From Halobellus ruber (GTDB lineage: Archaea; Halobacteriota; Halobacteria; Halobacteriales; Haloferacaceae): a stretch of DNA of 64,000 nucleotides. Below the pieces are notes generated by a model that did not search any database, was not told the DNA's origin, and saw nothing but the letters and a program-made list of their open reading frames with translations. Where the stretch lies: the NCBI RefSeq assembly GCF_014212355.1, contig NZ_JACKXD010000005.1, forward strand, positions 227,165 through 291,164. The letters are read 5' to 3'. Every line of letters begins with the position of its first letter. Within the stretch, counting starts at the first letter, position 1. Shown here piece after piece: positions 9,201 to 16,774 of this stretch. The position numbers and the translations under genes are program-made.

Positions 9201-10506
9201 TACCGTCGGCGACCGTCAGTTCGAACGCGAGGGTGACCGGCGTATCGGTATCCGGCGCGGTGAACCCGGGCGTCGCCGTCGTCGCGCCCTGCAGCGTCAC
9301 GTTCGGACCGGCCGTCTGTGTCCAGGAAAACGACAGCGCGTCACCGTCGGGGTCGCTCGACCCGCTCGCGTTCAACCGCACACTCCGACCGCCGACGGTG
9401 GTCCGGTCGCGGCCGGCGTCGGCCGTCGGGGGCGTGTTCCCCGGCTGGACGGTCACGTTGACCGTGTCGCTATCGAACCCGGTCCCGTCGGAGACGGTCA
9501 CCTCGAAGACGAGCGTCCGCTCGCTTTTGACCTCCGGCGTCGTGAACGTGGGAGTTGCAGTGGTGCTTCCCCGCAGTGTCACCGTCGGTCCGCTCGTCTG
9601 TGCCCACAGGAACGAGAGTCGGTCGCCGTCCGGATCACTCGACCCGCTCGCGTTCAGCTCGACCGCCGTCCCGCCGGTTGCCGTTCGGTCGGGGCCGGCG
9701 TCGGCTATCGGCGGCGTGTTTCCCGGCCGGACGGTCACGTTGACCGTGTCGGTGTCGGAGGCGTTCCCGTCGGAGGCGGTCACCTCGAAGACGAGCGTCC
9801 GGCTGCTGTTGACCGTCGGGGCGGTGAACTCCGGAGTCGCCGTGTCGTTGTTCCGTAGCGGCACGTCCGGTCCGCCCGTCTGGGTCCACGAGAACGAGAG
9901 TCGGTCGTTATCCGGATTACTCGACCCGGTCGCGTTCAACTCGACGCGCTGCCCCCCGGTAACGGTCCGGTCGCGTCCGGCGTCGGCTTCGGGGGTCCCA
10001 ACGACGGTGACGGTGTGGCTCGCCTCGCGGCGGAAGTCAGGGCGGGAGAGGGCGATACCCCGTACCGTGGCGTCGCCGCCGGTTTCGTTCCCCGGAACCG
10101 ATACCGTGACCGACGGCGCTACCGACTCGTTCGCGTCGAGGCGCTGCCACCGCCACGCGGTCCGGGTCGCGTTCCAGGTACCGCCGTCACCCGACTGGTT
10201 CACGACGCGCCACCCACTCGGCAGCACGACGTCGACGACGAACTCCCGGGAGGCGTTTCGGGGATTGGTCAGGTTGAACGAAACCGAAACGCGGTCGCCC
10301 GGCGCCGCCTCCTCCGGCCCCGTCGCGGTTATGATCCGCGACTCCTCGGTCTGTGCCGCGGCTCCACCGGCGGTCGGAACCGGCGGTGCCGTCGGTGACG
10401 GCCCGTGGGCGCCCGTGGGGCTCCCGACCGCGGCCTGAACGGGGACCGTCGCGGTAACGATGATCAGAGCGGTCGCCACCGCGGCCGTCCGACTCCGGAA
10501 TGACAT
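3289..10506 (-). CDS. Giant PKD-repeat/beta-helix cell-surface protein with PGF-CTERM anchor
   Basis: 2405 residues. Order: Sec signal peptide (1-26); an NEW3/CARDB-like beta domain (about 45-170); seven PKD-like repeats of about 90 residues (173-828), each opening ADAGxDRT with SSDPDGD and SWTQTxGP; a right-handed parallel beta-helix (about 838-1306) built of NTVxxNxxGI-type rungs ending NWWGSPDGPS; a putative-Ig domain (1356-1436); a DUF11-like domain; a ten-cysteine module (about 1573-1650); a second DUF11-like domain beginning VDPNEK; a fibronectin-like and a carboxypeptidase-regulatory-like domain (to about 2125); a PGF-pre-PGF-like domain (2173-2326); a Thr/Pro-rich stalk; and a C-terminal PGFDPG-hydrophobic-RRR tail. 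The tail is the archaeosortase A signal, so the protein is probably lipid-anchored and displayed outside. Many N-x-T/S sequons suggest glycosylation. A role in adhesion or glycan binding is inference. Confidence 0.9.
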   Translation of the reverse strand: MSFRSRTAAVATALIIVTATVPVQAAVGSPTGAHGPSPTAPPVPTAGGAAAQTEESRIITATGPEEAAPGDRVSVSFNLTNPRNASREFVVDVVLPSGWRVVNQSGDGGTWNATRTAWRWQRLDANESVAPSVTVSVPGNETGGDATVRGIALSRPDFRREASHTVTVVGTPEADAGRDRTVTGGQRVELNATGSSNPDNDRLSFSWTQTGGPDVPLRNNDTATPEFTAPTVNSSRTLVFEVTASDGNASDTDTVNVTVRPGNTPPIADAGPDRTATGGTAVELNASGSSDPDGDRLSFLWAQTSGPTVTLRGSTTATPTFTTPEVKSERTLVFEVTVSDGTGFDSDTVNVTVQPGNTPPTADAGRDRTTVGGRSVRLNASGSSDPDGDALSFSWTQTAGPNVTLQGATTATPGFTAPDTDTPVTLAFELTVADGNGGSDTDTVSVTVRPANQPPTADAGPDRTTVGGRSVRLNASGSSDPDGDALSFSWTQTAGPNVTLQGATTATPGFGAPSVSSERTLRFEVTVSDGDASDTDTVNVTIQPADQPPTAAAGSNRTVEEREPVALDGTGSSDPDADPLSFSWTQTAGPSVSFRNASTATPEFAAPTVDTATDLTFELVVSDGNSSDRDAVTVTVLPNEPPRADAGYDRRTLDGRTVALDGSASSDPDGDTLSFSWTQTSGPNVTLQDAGTATPEFAAPIINGERALTFELTVSDGDGGSDTDTVTITLVPSNYPPTADAGANRTVNRGTSVTLNATGSSDPDGDSLSYRWAQTAGPNVTLRNGSTATPEFTAPDVDTPTTLTFAVTVSDGNGEADTDTVTVTATGTIHTVTGCTRITRAGTYRLAGNVTANASRPCFFVSASDVVIDGNGHTVAAIGSGDDRGHPLAVRASPSVSDPPQGTLSNVTVRDIRFVNWTEPAEFTDVNDTTVENVTVENATRGSGFLPESAIRFDGGTTHRIVGTRVLNASDRGIGLFGASGVSVRRTTVDGSGGYGVYVDRGGNHTLGNTTVTDNFVGIGSFDGGLNDSVIVDNAINSNDEDGILLGSGAVRNVRVVDNTLRDNGGNGIEATVVYASAVAGNDVGSNGGFGVYADRIQDSRVVENAVSGNAGLGVLLVATSGTSRNNTVAGNDLRANRGGIKVSDSDASRVRNNTVRPGGGTGTGISVSGSDNATVRNNTVDGAGNAVYVTTASNVTVRDNTLTNSSTGIGLLRADRHRAVGNVIRNNRVGIRFIGDSQFATVRRNRIVNNTDGGIEFDSDSPVDTVTVRRNVIAGNGRYGIRNDADAVVDATRNWWGSPDGPSSPGSATRNLSDPSTGAVANGSGDAVSAGSNRLVANVRFDPWLTTSPAGAGAGFRVTTDRLARTKLGEPVTHRLTTRQGTSPVDFDVVNGSLPPGMTLHDDGVLNGTPTRVGNYTFTVRATDGDGTTANATLTKRVSATIPSADIVIDKEGGRAVAGRKQLYVIRVKNTGNTIARDVPVSEYLQPWFTYASSTPAPDNVTTQVTRNGSRERLESILSRNGTTVELNSSITKTTIKWSIDELRPGESQILTYQAQLDENLQQGFTVTGRACSCSGPCCEDYEECLEESVEKCEIPALLSEIGKTTPGIPVEKVCRFLADTTGCRRGYKSCRARNGLPGRVPECDKDRRRVQQPVDPNEKIVAADRYIQPDRTLPYAVRFENVGNAPARNVTVTDTLPTTLNRSSVEVLTANRTRKSLAPGESVTLLRQNRTRTKTVTIGNRTVTRNVTVVEHHTATLQGRTLRWRLENVDLAPNATGTLLFSADPASGLSTGTRIENNATIRFDQVSSLTTNDTVNIVDDAAPTCRMDSLPAESPRNVSLSWTVTDRVGEVETVSVFVSTDGETWTTAPIDTDGGNASFVGDLGEEYRFMCVAEDTAGNREAQTPSVEASTTVASADINGTILEADGDPAVNDTVTVGDTSGVGFSTAVVDPDGGVVCGLGRVNRVPTDAAGRFSLTTEADTTKGVSYYQAHTARFLRANATPPPGSVAFPRDGSPDIYALTRVNTSADRSIGPTTLPDAHTLNVTVVTEAGVPVEDALVAFGHTGTDGARAAVVFPNATNADGMVAPEATDAMGIEVVGNVSVVVRPPSGDSFTDRTYTRNLTVDSDRNVTVELETDAAGGGDGPGDTGGDGTGGGDAGGGTATDIPLIDVDPDVVEEAAVEQRTGEFDETETVSRITFDGSAPSAATVAEFDGLPESTVRTILERIVADVAGIDSPSEVGLVAIADVSPSSSIPDETSATVEIEVSSERLNDPESAVIVHRGADGWTLRETTVRDVGDGTVTLTAPVDSFSLVAVVERPSLRATATGQTPTPAPTTATATPEADGGSTPSGGTQAPEAVGTEPSTSLPTEPGGFDPGVAVALVLVAGIAVVVTILRRRNEL

Positions 10507-10526
10507 ACGTTACCAGTCATCGTAGA

Positions 10527-10534
10527 AATTTATA
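10527..10534 (-). promoter_or_regulatory. TATA box of the giant surface-protein gene
   Basis: On the minus strand TATAAATT lies about 21-28 bases before the ATG at 10506, in a short AT-rich patch inside very GC-rich DNA. This spacing predicts transcription starting at or next to the start codon (leaderless mRNA), usual in haloarchaea. Confidence 0.6.
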
Positions 10535-10559
10535 GTACATACTACAAGTTTCTTTCGGA

Positions 10560-10954
10560 CGAACCGACGGGAAGCGGCCCGAAGGGCCGTTCCACCGGGT
10601 TTGTGGCCGCTGCGATACGCGCCGCGCCCCACGCTGCACGGGCGCGACGGGACCCTAACGAGCCGGGCGGGACCGGAGGTCCCGCTGGAAGCCGGCGCTA
10701 CGCGCCGTCGACGAATCGAGTGGGGGGTCGTCGCGCGAGTGAGGCAATGGCCGAACGGGCGCGACGGGATTCGAACCGGAGCGAGACGGTCCTGCTCGGC
10801 CTTCGGCCTGCGCGGGCTGCGACTCGCAGGGTTCGAATCCAACGCGGTAAGGTCGGATACGCCTCGCTTCGCTCGGCGATCCGGACGAGCGCGACGGGAC
10901 CCCCACGAGTGAAACGAGTGGAGGGTCGTCGCGCGAGTGAAATCTTCGATTTCA
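10560..10954. repeat. Gene-free stretch with repeated pieces of the tRNA-Arg 3' end
   Basis: No convincing gene is present. The core gcgcgacggga occurs near 10642, 10759 and 10889 and again inside the tRNA at 10958. The copy at 10759-10777 matches the tRNA 3' half over 19 bases, including the T-loop sequence. A second repeated string, gggtcgtcgcgcgagtga, occurs near 10726 and 10925. The stretch also holds a 24-base palindromic segment (10665-10688) repeated at 63040-63063. The arrangement resembles stacked attachment-site scars next to a tRNA. Confidence 0.6.
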
Positions 10955-11028
10955 CGAGCGCGACGGGATTCGAACCCGCGACCATCGGATTAGAAGTCCG
11001 ACGCTCTGTCCGACTGAGCTACGCGCCC
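10955..11028 (-). tRNA. tRNA-Arg (anticodon UCU)
   Basis: Reads AGA codons. On the minus strand the acceptor GGGCGCG (from 11028) pairs with CGCGCTC, with one G-U pair. The D arm has AGCTCAGT, the anticodon loop CTTCTAA gives UCU, the anticodon stem is TCGGA/TCCGA, and the T arm is GCGGG-TTCGAAT-CCCGT. Length is 74 bases with discriminator G; CCA is not encoded and no intron is seen. The 3' end (lower coordinates) adjoins the fragment-rich stretch, consistent with use as an integration target. Confidence 0.95.
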
Positions 11029-11133
11029 TCGCCGAAATCTCACGCCGGCAGGTAAAAAGAAACACTGGTTCCGGGCGTCGGACTCACACCCCGAACGGAA
11101 CTCGTAAGGTCGGGTACCGTGAATCCGCCAGCA

Positions 11134-11769
11134 ATGAGAGTCATCGGCACCGTCGGGCTTCCCGGCAGCGGCAAGGGCGAGGCCGCCGCCGTCGCTCGCG
11201 AGGCGGGCGTCCCGGTCGTCACAATGGGCGATGTGATCCGCGAGGCCTGCCGCGATCGCGGCCTCGACCCCGCGGAACACCACGGCGAGGTCGCACGCAC
11301 GCTCCGGGAGGAGGAGGGTCCCGCGGCCGTCGCGGAGCGCTCGCTGCCAACGATCGAGGCGGCACTGCAGGACAGCGAGGTCGTTCTCGTCGACGGCCTC
11401 CGGTCCGACGTCGAACTCGACCGCTTCCGGACGGCGTTCGGGGATGCGTTCCTCCTCGTGAGCGTCGAGGCGCCGTTCGAGACCCGCGCCGACCGACTGC
11501 TCGACCGCGCCCGCGACGACTCCGACCTCGACCGCGAGTCCCTCCGGGAACGGGAGCAGCGCGAACTCGGCTTCGGGATGGACGCGGTGATGGACCGCGC
11601 CGACGTCGTGATCGAGAACACCGATACCCTCGAGGCCTACCGTCGGCGGATCCGGGCGATTCTCGACGGCGACATCGACGCGGTCGCCGACAGCGACCTC
11701 GTCAACCTGCGGGGCGTCGGGACCGACGCGGCGGCCGCCGAGCCGACCGACGGGGGTGACGCGCCGTGA
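11134..11769 (+). CDS. UPF0200-family nucleotide kinase-like ATPase
   Basis: 211 residues from the ATG at 11134; a GTG at 11119 is possible but less likely because MRVIGTVGLPGSGKGE puts the P-loop at the N-terminus as in the family. Walker A is GLPGSGKGE, followed by MGDVIREACRDRG and the VDGLRSDVE segment typical of the dephospho-CoA-kinase-like UPF0200 group. It presumably phosphorylates a small molecule, but the substrate is unknown. Its stop overlaps the GTG start of the UPF0201 gene (GTGA), so the pair is translationally coupled, an arrangement often seen in haloarchaea. Confidence 0.85.
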   Translation: MRVIGTVGLPGSGKGEAAAVAREAGVPVVTMGDVIREACRDRGLDPAEHHGEVARTLREEEGPAAVAERSLPTIEAALQDSEVVLVDGLRSDVELDRFRTAFGDAFLLVSVEAPFETRADRLLDRARDDSDLDRESLREREQRELGFGMDAVMDRADVVIENTDTLEAYRRRIRAILDGDIDAVADSDLVNLRGVGTDAAAAEPTDGGDAP

Positions 11770-12179
11770 TCTACCGGATCGACGCCCGGATCGTCGCCCC
11801 CGTTCACGACACCGAGGTGACAGACCGGGTCGAGGACGCCGTCCGGAACCTGTTTCCCGACGTCGAGTTCGACCACGTCGACGGCGAGATCGTCGGCGAG
11901 ACCCATTCATTAGAGCGGTTCTCCGAGCGGCTTCACGAACAGGAGATCCTCGATACCGCCCGCCGGGAGTTCTTCAAGCACGCCGACGACGAGGGCTTCT
12001 CGTTCTCGCTGAAGAAGCAGGCCGCGTTCAAGGGCGTGATCAACTTTGCAGTCGGGAACCCCGACGAACTCGGCGACGTCGCGGTCACGGTGACCGTTCA
12101 CGAACCCGACGTGGAGACGTACATCGACCACGTCGCGCCGCCCACCGAGGACGGGACGCCCGTCGATTTCGACTCCTGA
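11766..12179 (+). CDS. UPF0201 RNA-binding-domain-like protein
   Basis: 137 residues from the GTG at 11766, overlapping the preceding stop by four bases. The sequence (MIYRIDARIVAPVHDTEV at the start, FSFSLKKQAAFKGVINFAV centrally) matches the archaeal UPF0201 family, which has a ribosomal L5/RNA-binding-like fold with no firmly assigned role. It pairs with the UPF0200 kinase-like gene upstream. Family identity is fairly safe; function remains unassigned. Confidence 0.85.
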   Translation: MIYRIDARIVAPVHDTEVTDRVEDAVRNLFPDVEFDHVDGEIVGETHSLERFSERLHEQEILDTARREFFKHADDEGFSFSLKKQAAFKGVINFAVGNPDELGDVAVTVTVHEPDVETYIDHVAPPTEDGTPVDFDS

Positions 12180-12209
12180 CGGGCCCGCTGACGGTTGCCG
12201 GCGTCGGGC

Positions 12210-12896
12210 TCAGCCGTCGATCCCGAGTTCGTCCAAGAGCGTGACCGCGGCCTCGTGGGAGGATGGCGGCCCGCGCGCCGTGATCAGATCGCCGTCGACG
12301 GTGACGGAGGTGTCGGCGTCGAGGTCGGCGTCCCAGTTCGCGCCGGCGGCTTGCACCTCGTCTTCGACCCAGTACGGCAGCTTCCGGCCGTCGGGCATCA
12401 GGTCCTGCTCGTCGACGATCCCCGCCTCCCAGTCGTTCGGGAAGCCGGTCACGTTCCGGCCGGCAACGAGGAAGTCGCCGTCGGAATCGCGGACGAACGC
12501 GAGGATCCCGACCGCGTGACAGACGACGAGCGCGGTCCCCTCGTCGCCTTCGAGGGCCGTCCGGAACGCCGCGCGGGCGTGACGGTCCTGGTTGATGTCC
12601 CACTCGGTGCCGTGGCCGCCGGGGAACACGACCGCGTCGTAGGCGTCGGGATCGGCGTCGGCCAGGGCCGTCGGGTTCCGGAGCCGCTCGTCGGTCTCGT
12701 GGATCTCGGTGACGTGGTCTGCGGTCCCCTCGCCGACGTTCTCGGGGTCGATAGAGCGCTCGTCGACCACCGGCGGCCCGCCGGTCGGCGTCGCGACGGT
12801 CACCTCGACCCCGGCGTCCGACAGCGTAGTCAGCGGCTCGATACACTCCTCTCCCCAGTAGCCCTCCTCGCTCACGACGAATAGTGCCGTAGACAT
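12210..12896 (-). CDS. DJ-1/PfpI family protein (class I glutamine amidotransferase fold)
   Basis: 228 residues. The nucleophile elbow is ALVVCHAVG (Cys near residue 145), preceded by VVFPGGHGTEWD, which supplies the Glu/Asp-containing loop of Hsp31-type members. The opening MSTALFVVSEEGYWGEE resembles the type-1 glutamine amidotransferase-domain proteins annotated as glyoxalase III/deglycase or chaperone-like stress proteins. A role in reactive-carbonyl defence is likely from the family but not shown by the sequence. It is convergent with the UPF0201 gene and separate from the membrane-protein cluster on its other side. Confidence 0.85.
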   Translation of the reverse strand: MSTALFVVSEEGYWGEECIEPLTTLSDAGVEVTVATPTGGPPVVDERSIDPENVGEGTADHVTEIHETDERLRNPTALADADPDAYDAVVFPGGHGTEWDINQDRHARAAFRTALEGDEGTALVVCHAVGILAFVRDSDGDFLVAGRNVTGFPNDWEAGIVDEQDLMPDGRKLPYWVEDEVQAAGANWDADLDADTSVTVDGDLITARGPPSSHEAAVTLLDELGIDG

Positions 12897-12983
12897 CGTC
12901 AGACGCGAGGGAACCGACGGGTAAAACCTGTCTGGTTCCGCGGGGGCGGGCGGGACCGCCGCGACGTGCCCCCGTTGCTCCGG

Positions 12984-14048
12984 TCACGCCGGCACGAGGA
13001 GGATCACGAGCGCCACTGCGATGAACACGACCTTCAGCGCGGTGTTGACGGCAATCACCTTCGACCCGAACCGCGGACCCCAGATCCCGTACTGGAACGG
13101 GATCGACCGCTTGAACGTCGACACCGCAAACGAGACGATCCCGCCGAGCAGCATCGTCGCCACCGCGGTCCGCGGCGTGAACGTCTCCCCGATCATCGGT
13201 GCGATCGTCGCCGCACCCGCAGTGGTGTCGAACGCGAACACCGCGATCACCGGCAGCGACGCGCCGGGAAGTCCGAACAGCGCGGTCAGCGGCTCCGCGA
13301 CCGCGGTGGCCGACTGGAGGTCCTGGGTTTCGACGACGAGCGTCACGAGGACGTAGACGACCGCGAGCCGCGGGACGATCCGTTTCAGCTTCGGCCGGGT
13401 CTTCCCCGCGGCTTCACGGAGGACCGCCCGCGGCGACTCGGGGTCGTCGGCCTCCGCCTCGGCGGCCCCGTCGCCCGCCGTCCCGCCGTCGGGTGCGCTT
13501 TCGGGCCGGTCCACGTCGTCGGCGGTCCCCGCCGTCGCCCCGCCGGTGGCGGTCCGCCCGGACAGGAGCACGGCGCCGGCAACGACGCCGACGACCGTGA
13601 TCGCGGCTGCGATCGCAGCGCGGGCGCCGACGTAGAGCACGCCCGTCTCGAAGCCCAGGATCGGGATCAACACCGGCGCGTAGAAGGTGAAGATGTGTTG
13701 GACGAACCCGAAGAACGTGTTCATCGTGACCGCGATCAGCGTCTCGACGTCGTCGAGCCGGCCCGACTCCCGGAAATCGGCGAGCATCCCGTAGCCCGCC
13801 GTGGTCGACGCCGCGGTGGTGACGATCGCGGTCCCCACCTCGTCCGGGAGGTTCGCCGGTCGCGTGAGGTACTTCGAGAACGCCGCAACCGCCTCGACCG
13901 CGCCGAACCCGACCGCGACGTTCGCGAGGAACACCCCGACGCCGATCAGGACCGCGATCCGGGCGACTCGCGGCGCGACCTCCACGAGCACGGGCCAGAC
14001 GGCGTCGACGAACGCGGCCGGTTGCACGCGCTTACCTCGGTGCCTCAC
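12984..14048 (-). CDS. Nucleoside-recognition (Gate) domain membrane protein
   Basis: 354 residues with about eight membrane segments. Two halves of a Gate/nucleoside-recognition fold are recognisable: VETLIAVTMNTFFGFVQHIFTFYAPVLIPILG (quoted only by position, about residues 100-131) and the C-terminal GLPGASLPVIAVFAFD region with TTAGAATIAPMIGE. They flank an acidic Gly/Ala-rich cytoplasmic linker near residues 180-220. Such proteins are thought to be transporters or gates; the substrate is unknown. The two MgtE-like genes end only 36 bases upstream on the same strand, so one operon is likely. Confidence 0.75.
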   Translation of the reverse strand: MRHRGKRVQPAAFVDAVWPVLVEVAPRVARIAVLIGVGVFLANVAVGFGAVEAVAAFSKYLTRPANLPDEVGTAIVTTAASTTAGYGMLADFRESGRLDDVETLIAVTMNTFFGFVQHIFTFYAPVLIPILGFETGVLYVGARAAIAAAITVVGVVAGAVLLSGRTATGGATAGTADDVDRPESAPDGGTAGDGAAEAEADDPESPRAVLREAAGKTRPKLKRIVPRLAVVYVLVTLVVETQDLQSATAVAEPLTALFGLPGASLPVIAVFAFDTTAGAATIAPMIGETFTPRTAVATMLLGGIVSFAVSTFKRSIPFQYGIWGPRFGSKVIAVNTALKVVFIAVALVILLVPA

Positions 14049-14084
14049 CGACTAATCGGCATCGGTTCGGGCAACACGGGGCCG

Positions 14085-14642
14085 TCACAGTACGACCCGC
14101 GCGGTCCCGACGAGCACCACCACGCCGAGCACGTCGCAGACGTTGGTGACGACCGGGATCACCACGTCGTCGGGGTCGAGTTCGAGCCGGTAGGCGACGT
14201 ACGTCACCGTCACCGTGACCGCGACGGCCACGAGTGCGAGCCCGATCCCCGACGCGACCGCGATGGTCACCACGGTCCCGAGTGACAGCCGAACCCCGGC
14301 GGTGAGGGCCGTCAGTCCCCACGCCCCGACCCCGACGACCGGGAACAGCGTGAGCGCGAGTGCGACCGTCGCGACGGCGTTGCCGCCGAGGTGGTCGTTC
14401 GTCGGATCGAACGACAGCGTCCCAAGGTGAAAGGCCGTCGAGAGCCGCGCGGCGAGGATGCTCCCCAGGTTGCCCGCGGTCCCGATGGTGACCGGCACCA
14501 AGGCGAGCAGGCTCGGAAACCGGAGGAGTTGCGCCTCGAACCGGCCGAGCACCAGCCCGCTGCCGACCTCCACGAGCGTCAGGACGAGCAGGACCGGCAG
14601 CATCGCCCGCGAGATCGCCCGAACGGTCCACTCGGTGGCCAC
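14085..14642 (-). CDS. MgtE-type divalent cation transporter membrane domain, second half-gene
   Basis: 185 residues, starting with GTG directly after the TGA of the partner gene (zero spacing). It is a single MgtE integral-membrane domain with five predicted helices and the family's PVTIGTAGNLGSILAARLST and ITNVxD-like (VVTNVCDVLG) segments that line the cation path. The usual cytoplasmic CBS and N domains are missing. Its partner is a homologous half, so a functional transporter probably needs both, as in the two-domain SLC41/MgtE-like proteins of archaea. Mg2+ is the likely ion by family. Confidence 0.8.
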   Translation of the reverse strand: MATEWTVRAISRAMLPVLLVLTLVEVGSGLVLGRFEAQLLRFPSLLALVPVTIGTAGNLGSILAARLSTAFHLGTLSFDPTNDHLGGNAVATVALALTLFPVVGVGAWGLTALTAGVRLSLGTVVTIAVASGIGLALVAVAVTVTVTYVAYRLELDPDDVVIPVVTNVCDVLGVVVLVGTARVVL

Positions 14643-15224
14643 TCACACCCCCCCGGCGGCACGCAGCACCAGCCTGACCGCCCCGAGCAGGAAGAGCACG
14701 CCGAAGACGTCGCCGGTGGTGGTCACGAGCGGTCCAACCAGGGTGTCGGGGTCGCGGCCGCGCCGGTAGCCCGCGAACACCGCGGTGACGACCACCGCGG
14801 CGAGCGCGACCCCGGAGGAAGCCCCCGCGAGGACCGCGATCGCGACGAGCACGGGCAAGGAAGCGACGGGGCTCCCGAGCGTCGTGAGGATGGCGAAGGC
14901 GGCCACCGCCGCGAACGTCGACGCGACGAGCCCGTTCGCCAAGGCCGCGGCGATCGCCGCCCGGAGCCGCTCGTCGCCGGCGCGGACCCGCGGCTCGACG
15001 AGGCCCTGATGCAACGCGGTCGAGATCCGGGCGCCGAGCGACCCGTAGACGTTGCCGCGGGTCGCGAGCAGCGCGGGGACGAGCACGAGCAATCCAGGTA
15101 CCGCGCGGAGCTCCCCGCGCATCCCGCCGAGAACGACGCCGGCGACGAGGCCGCCGACGAGGCTGGCCGCGAGCGCCGGCAGCGCCTCGCGGTACGCCTC
15201 GCGGGCGGCGTCCCGGACGGTCAT
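14643..15224 (-). CDS. MgtE-type divalent cation transporter membrane domain, first half-gene
   Basis: 193 residues, five predicted helices. Diagnostic segments are LVPALLATRGNVYGSLGARISTAL and the C-terminal GPLVTTTGDVFGVLFLL, corresponding to the paired cation-binding helices of MgtE/SLC41. No CBS domain is present, so the Mg2+-sensing gate of bacterial MgtE is absent. It is followed without a gap by the second half-gene, which argues for a heterodimeric channel or transporter. Mg2+ transport is a family-based inference that would suit a halophile. Confidence 0.8.
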   Translation of the reverse strand: MTVRDAAREAYREALPALAASLVGGLVAGVVLGGMRGELRAVPGLLVLVPALLATRGNVYGSLGARISTALHQGLVEPRVRAGDERLRAAIAAALANGLVASTFAAVAAFAILTTLGSPVASLPVLVAIAVLAGASSGVALAAVVVTAVFAGYRRGRDPDTLVGPLVTTTGDVFGVLFLLGAVRLVLRAAGGV

Positions 15225-15298
15225 ACGGCGTCTGTCACGGCGCGGGGTGAAAAGTCGAGCCCTTGGAGACGGGGACGCGCGGCCGGTTGCGGTTGGGA

Positions 15299-16702
15299 CT
15301 ACCCGAACGGCCCCAGCCCGCCACCGCCGCCGCCGAGGCCGCCCATCCCGCCGCCACCGCCGTTCTGGAGCTTCTTCATCATCCGCTGCATGTCGCCCTC
15401 GCCCATCCCCTGGAACTGCTGGATGGTCTGCTCCATCATCTTGTGCTGCTCGAGGAGTTCGCGGACGGTTTCCTCCTCTTCCCCGGCCCCGCGGGCGATC
15501 CGCCGGACCCGGGAGGCGCCGATCGATCGGGGGTTCTCCAGTTCGTCGTCGGTCATCGAGTCCATGATCACGTCGAAGGCCCGCATCCGATCCTGGGTGA
15601 CGTCCATAGCGTCGTCGGGGAGTTCGTCCATCATCCCGCCGCCCAGCCCCGGGATCATGTCCATCACCTGATCCAGCGGCCCCATCCTGTTCATCGCCTC
15701 CATCTGCTTCTGCATGTCCTTGAGGGTGAACGACCCCTCCATGATGTCCTCGGGCTCCCAGTCGTCGTCCTCGTCGCCGGTCTCCGCCATCGCGCGCTCG
15801 ACCCGCTCGGAGAGCTGTTTGAGATCGCCCATCCCCAGCAGCCGGGAGATGAACCCGTTGGGCTCGAAGCGCTCGATGTCCTGGACGGTTTCGCCGGTCC
15901 CCAAAAAGGCGATCGAGGAGCCGGTCTCGTTGACGGCCGTCAGCGCGCCGCCGCCCTTTGCGGTCCCGTCGAGTTTGGTGACGACGACGCCGCCGATCCC
16001 GATGGCGTCGTCGAACTCCCGGGCCTGCTCCTTTGCGCCCTGCCCGATCGCGGCGTCCAGCACCAACAGCGAGCGGTCCGGATCGACCGCCTGCTCGATC
16101 TCCTCGATCTCCGCGATCAGATCATCTTCGAGGGCGTGCCGCCCCGCGGTGTCGACGATGTGGACGTCGGCCTCGGCGGTCTCCTCGAGGCCGTCGCGGG
16201 CGATCTTCACGGGATCCTCCTCGTCGGGGTCGCCGTAGAAGGACACCTCCGCGCGCTCGCACATCTCCTTGGCCTGGTCGTAGGCGCCGGGCCGGAAGGT
16301 GTCGGTCTGGATCACGGCCGGTCGGAGCCCCTTCTTCGAGAACCACCACGCCATCTTGGCGGCGCTCGTGGTCTTCCCGGAGCCCTGGAGCCCGGCGAGC
16401 AGGATGGTCTGCGGTTCCAGCGGGAGGTCGGTGGATTCGCCGACCAGGTCGACCAGTTCCTCGTAGACGATCCGGAGGACGTGATCCCGTGCGGAGGTGC
16501 CGGCGGGCGGCTCCTCGCCGGTGGCGCGCTCCTCGATCGACGCCGAGAGCTCCATCACGAGGTCGACCTCCACGTCGGCAGAGAGCAGCGAGCGTTGGAT
16601 CTCCTTGATGATCTCCTCGACGTCCTCCTCGTCGAGGCGGGACTTCCCCTGTAGCGTGTCGAGACTGCTGCGGAGGGAACTCCCGAGGTTGTCGAGTACC
16701 AT
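15299..16702 (-). CDS. srp54: Signal recognition particle 54 kDa subunit (SRP54/Ffh)
   Basis: GTPase that binds the signal sequence and 7S RNA and delivers ribosomes to FtsY at the membrane. 467 residues: N domain (1-90), G domain with [16 protein letters not shown] (P-loop), [17 protein letters not shown] and [10 protein letters not shown], then the Met-rich M domain ([26 protein letters not shown], from about residue 300) ending in a glycine-rich tail. Its receptor ftsY lies 72 bases upstream on the same strand, so both halves of the targeting cycle are encoded together. Confidence 0.97.
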   Translation of the reverse strand: MVLDNLGSSLRSSLDTLQGKSRLDEEDVEEIIKEIQRSLLSADVEVDLVMELSASIEERATGEEPPAGTSARDHVLRIVYEELVDLVGESTDLPLEPQTILLAGLQGSGKTTSAAKMAWWFSKKGLRPAVIQTDTFRPGAYDQAKEMCERAEVSFYGDPDEEDPVKIARDGLEETAEADVHIVDTAGRHALEDDLIAEIEEIEQAVDPDRSLLVLDAAIGQGAKEQAREFDDAIGIGGVVVTKLDGTAKGGGALTAVNETGSSIAFLGTGETVQDIERFEPNGFISRLLGMGDLKQLSERVERAMAETGDEDDDWEPEDIMEGSFTLKDMQKQMEAMNRMGPLDQVMDMIPGLGGGMMDELPDDAMDVTQDRMRAFDVIMDSMTDDELENPRSIGASRVRRIARGAGEEEETVRELLEQHKMMEQTIQQFQGMGEGDMQRMMKKLQNGGGGGMGGLGGGGGGLGPFG

Positions 16703-16774
16703 TACCCTGCTCTACGCCGCCGCCCGGGTAAAGCCTTTTTCCGCGGGCCGTACGGTTCCGGCGACGACCGGCGG

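Noticed and set aside
10740..10850. A second tRNA gene at the repeated T-loop sequence
   Set aside because: Only the 3' half-like segment is present; no D arm, anticodon arm or acceptor pairing could be built.
12966..14285. 439-codon plus-strand frame across the Gate-domain and MgtE genes
   Set aside because: Composition (Arg, Asp, His, Gly) is that of the complement of a GC-rich coding strand; the minus-strand proteins have recognisable domains.
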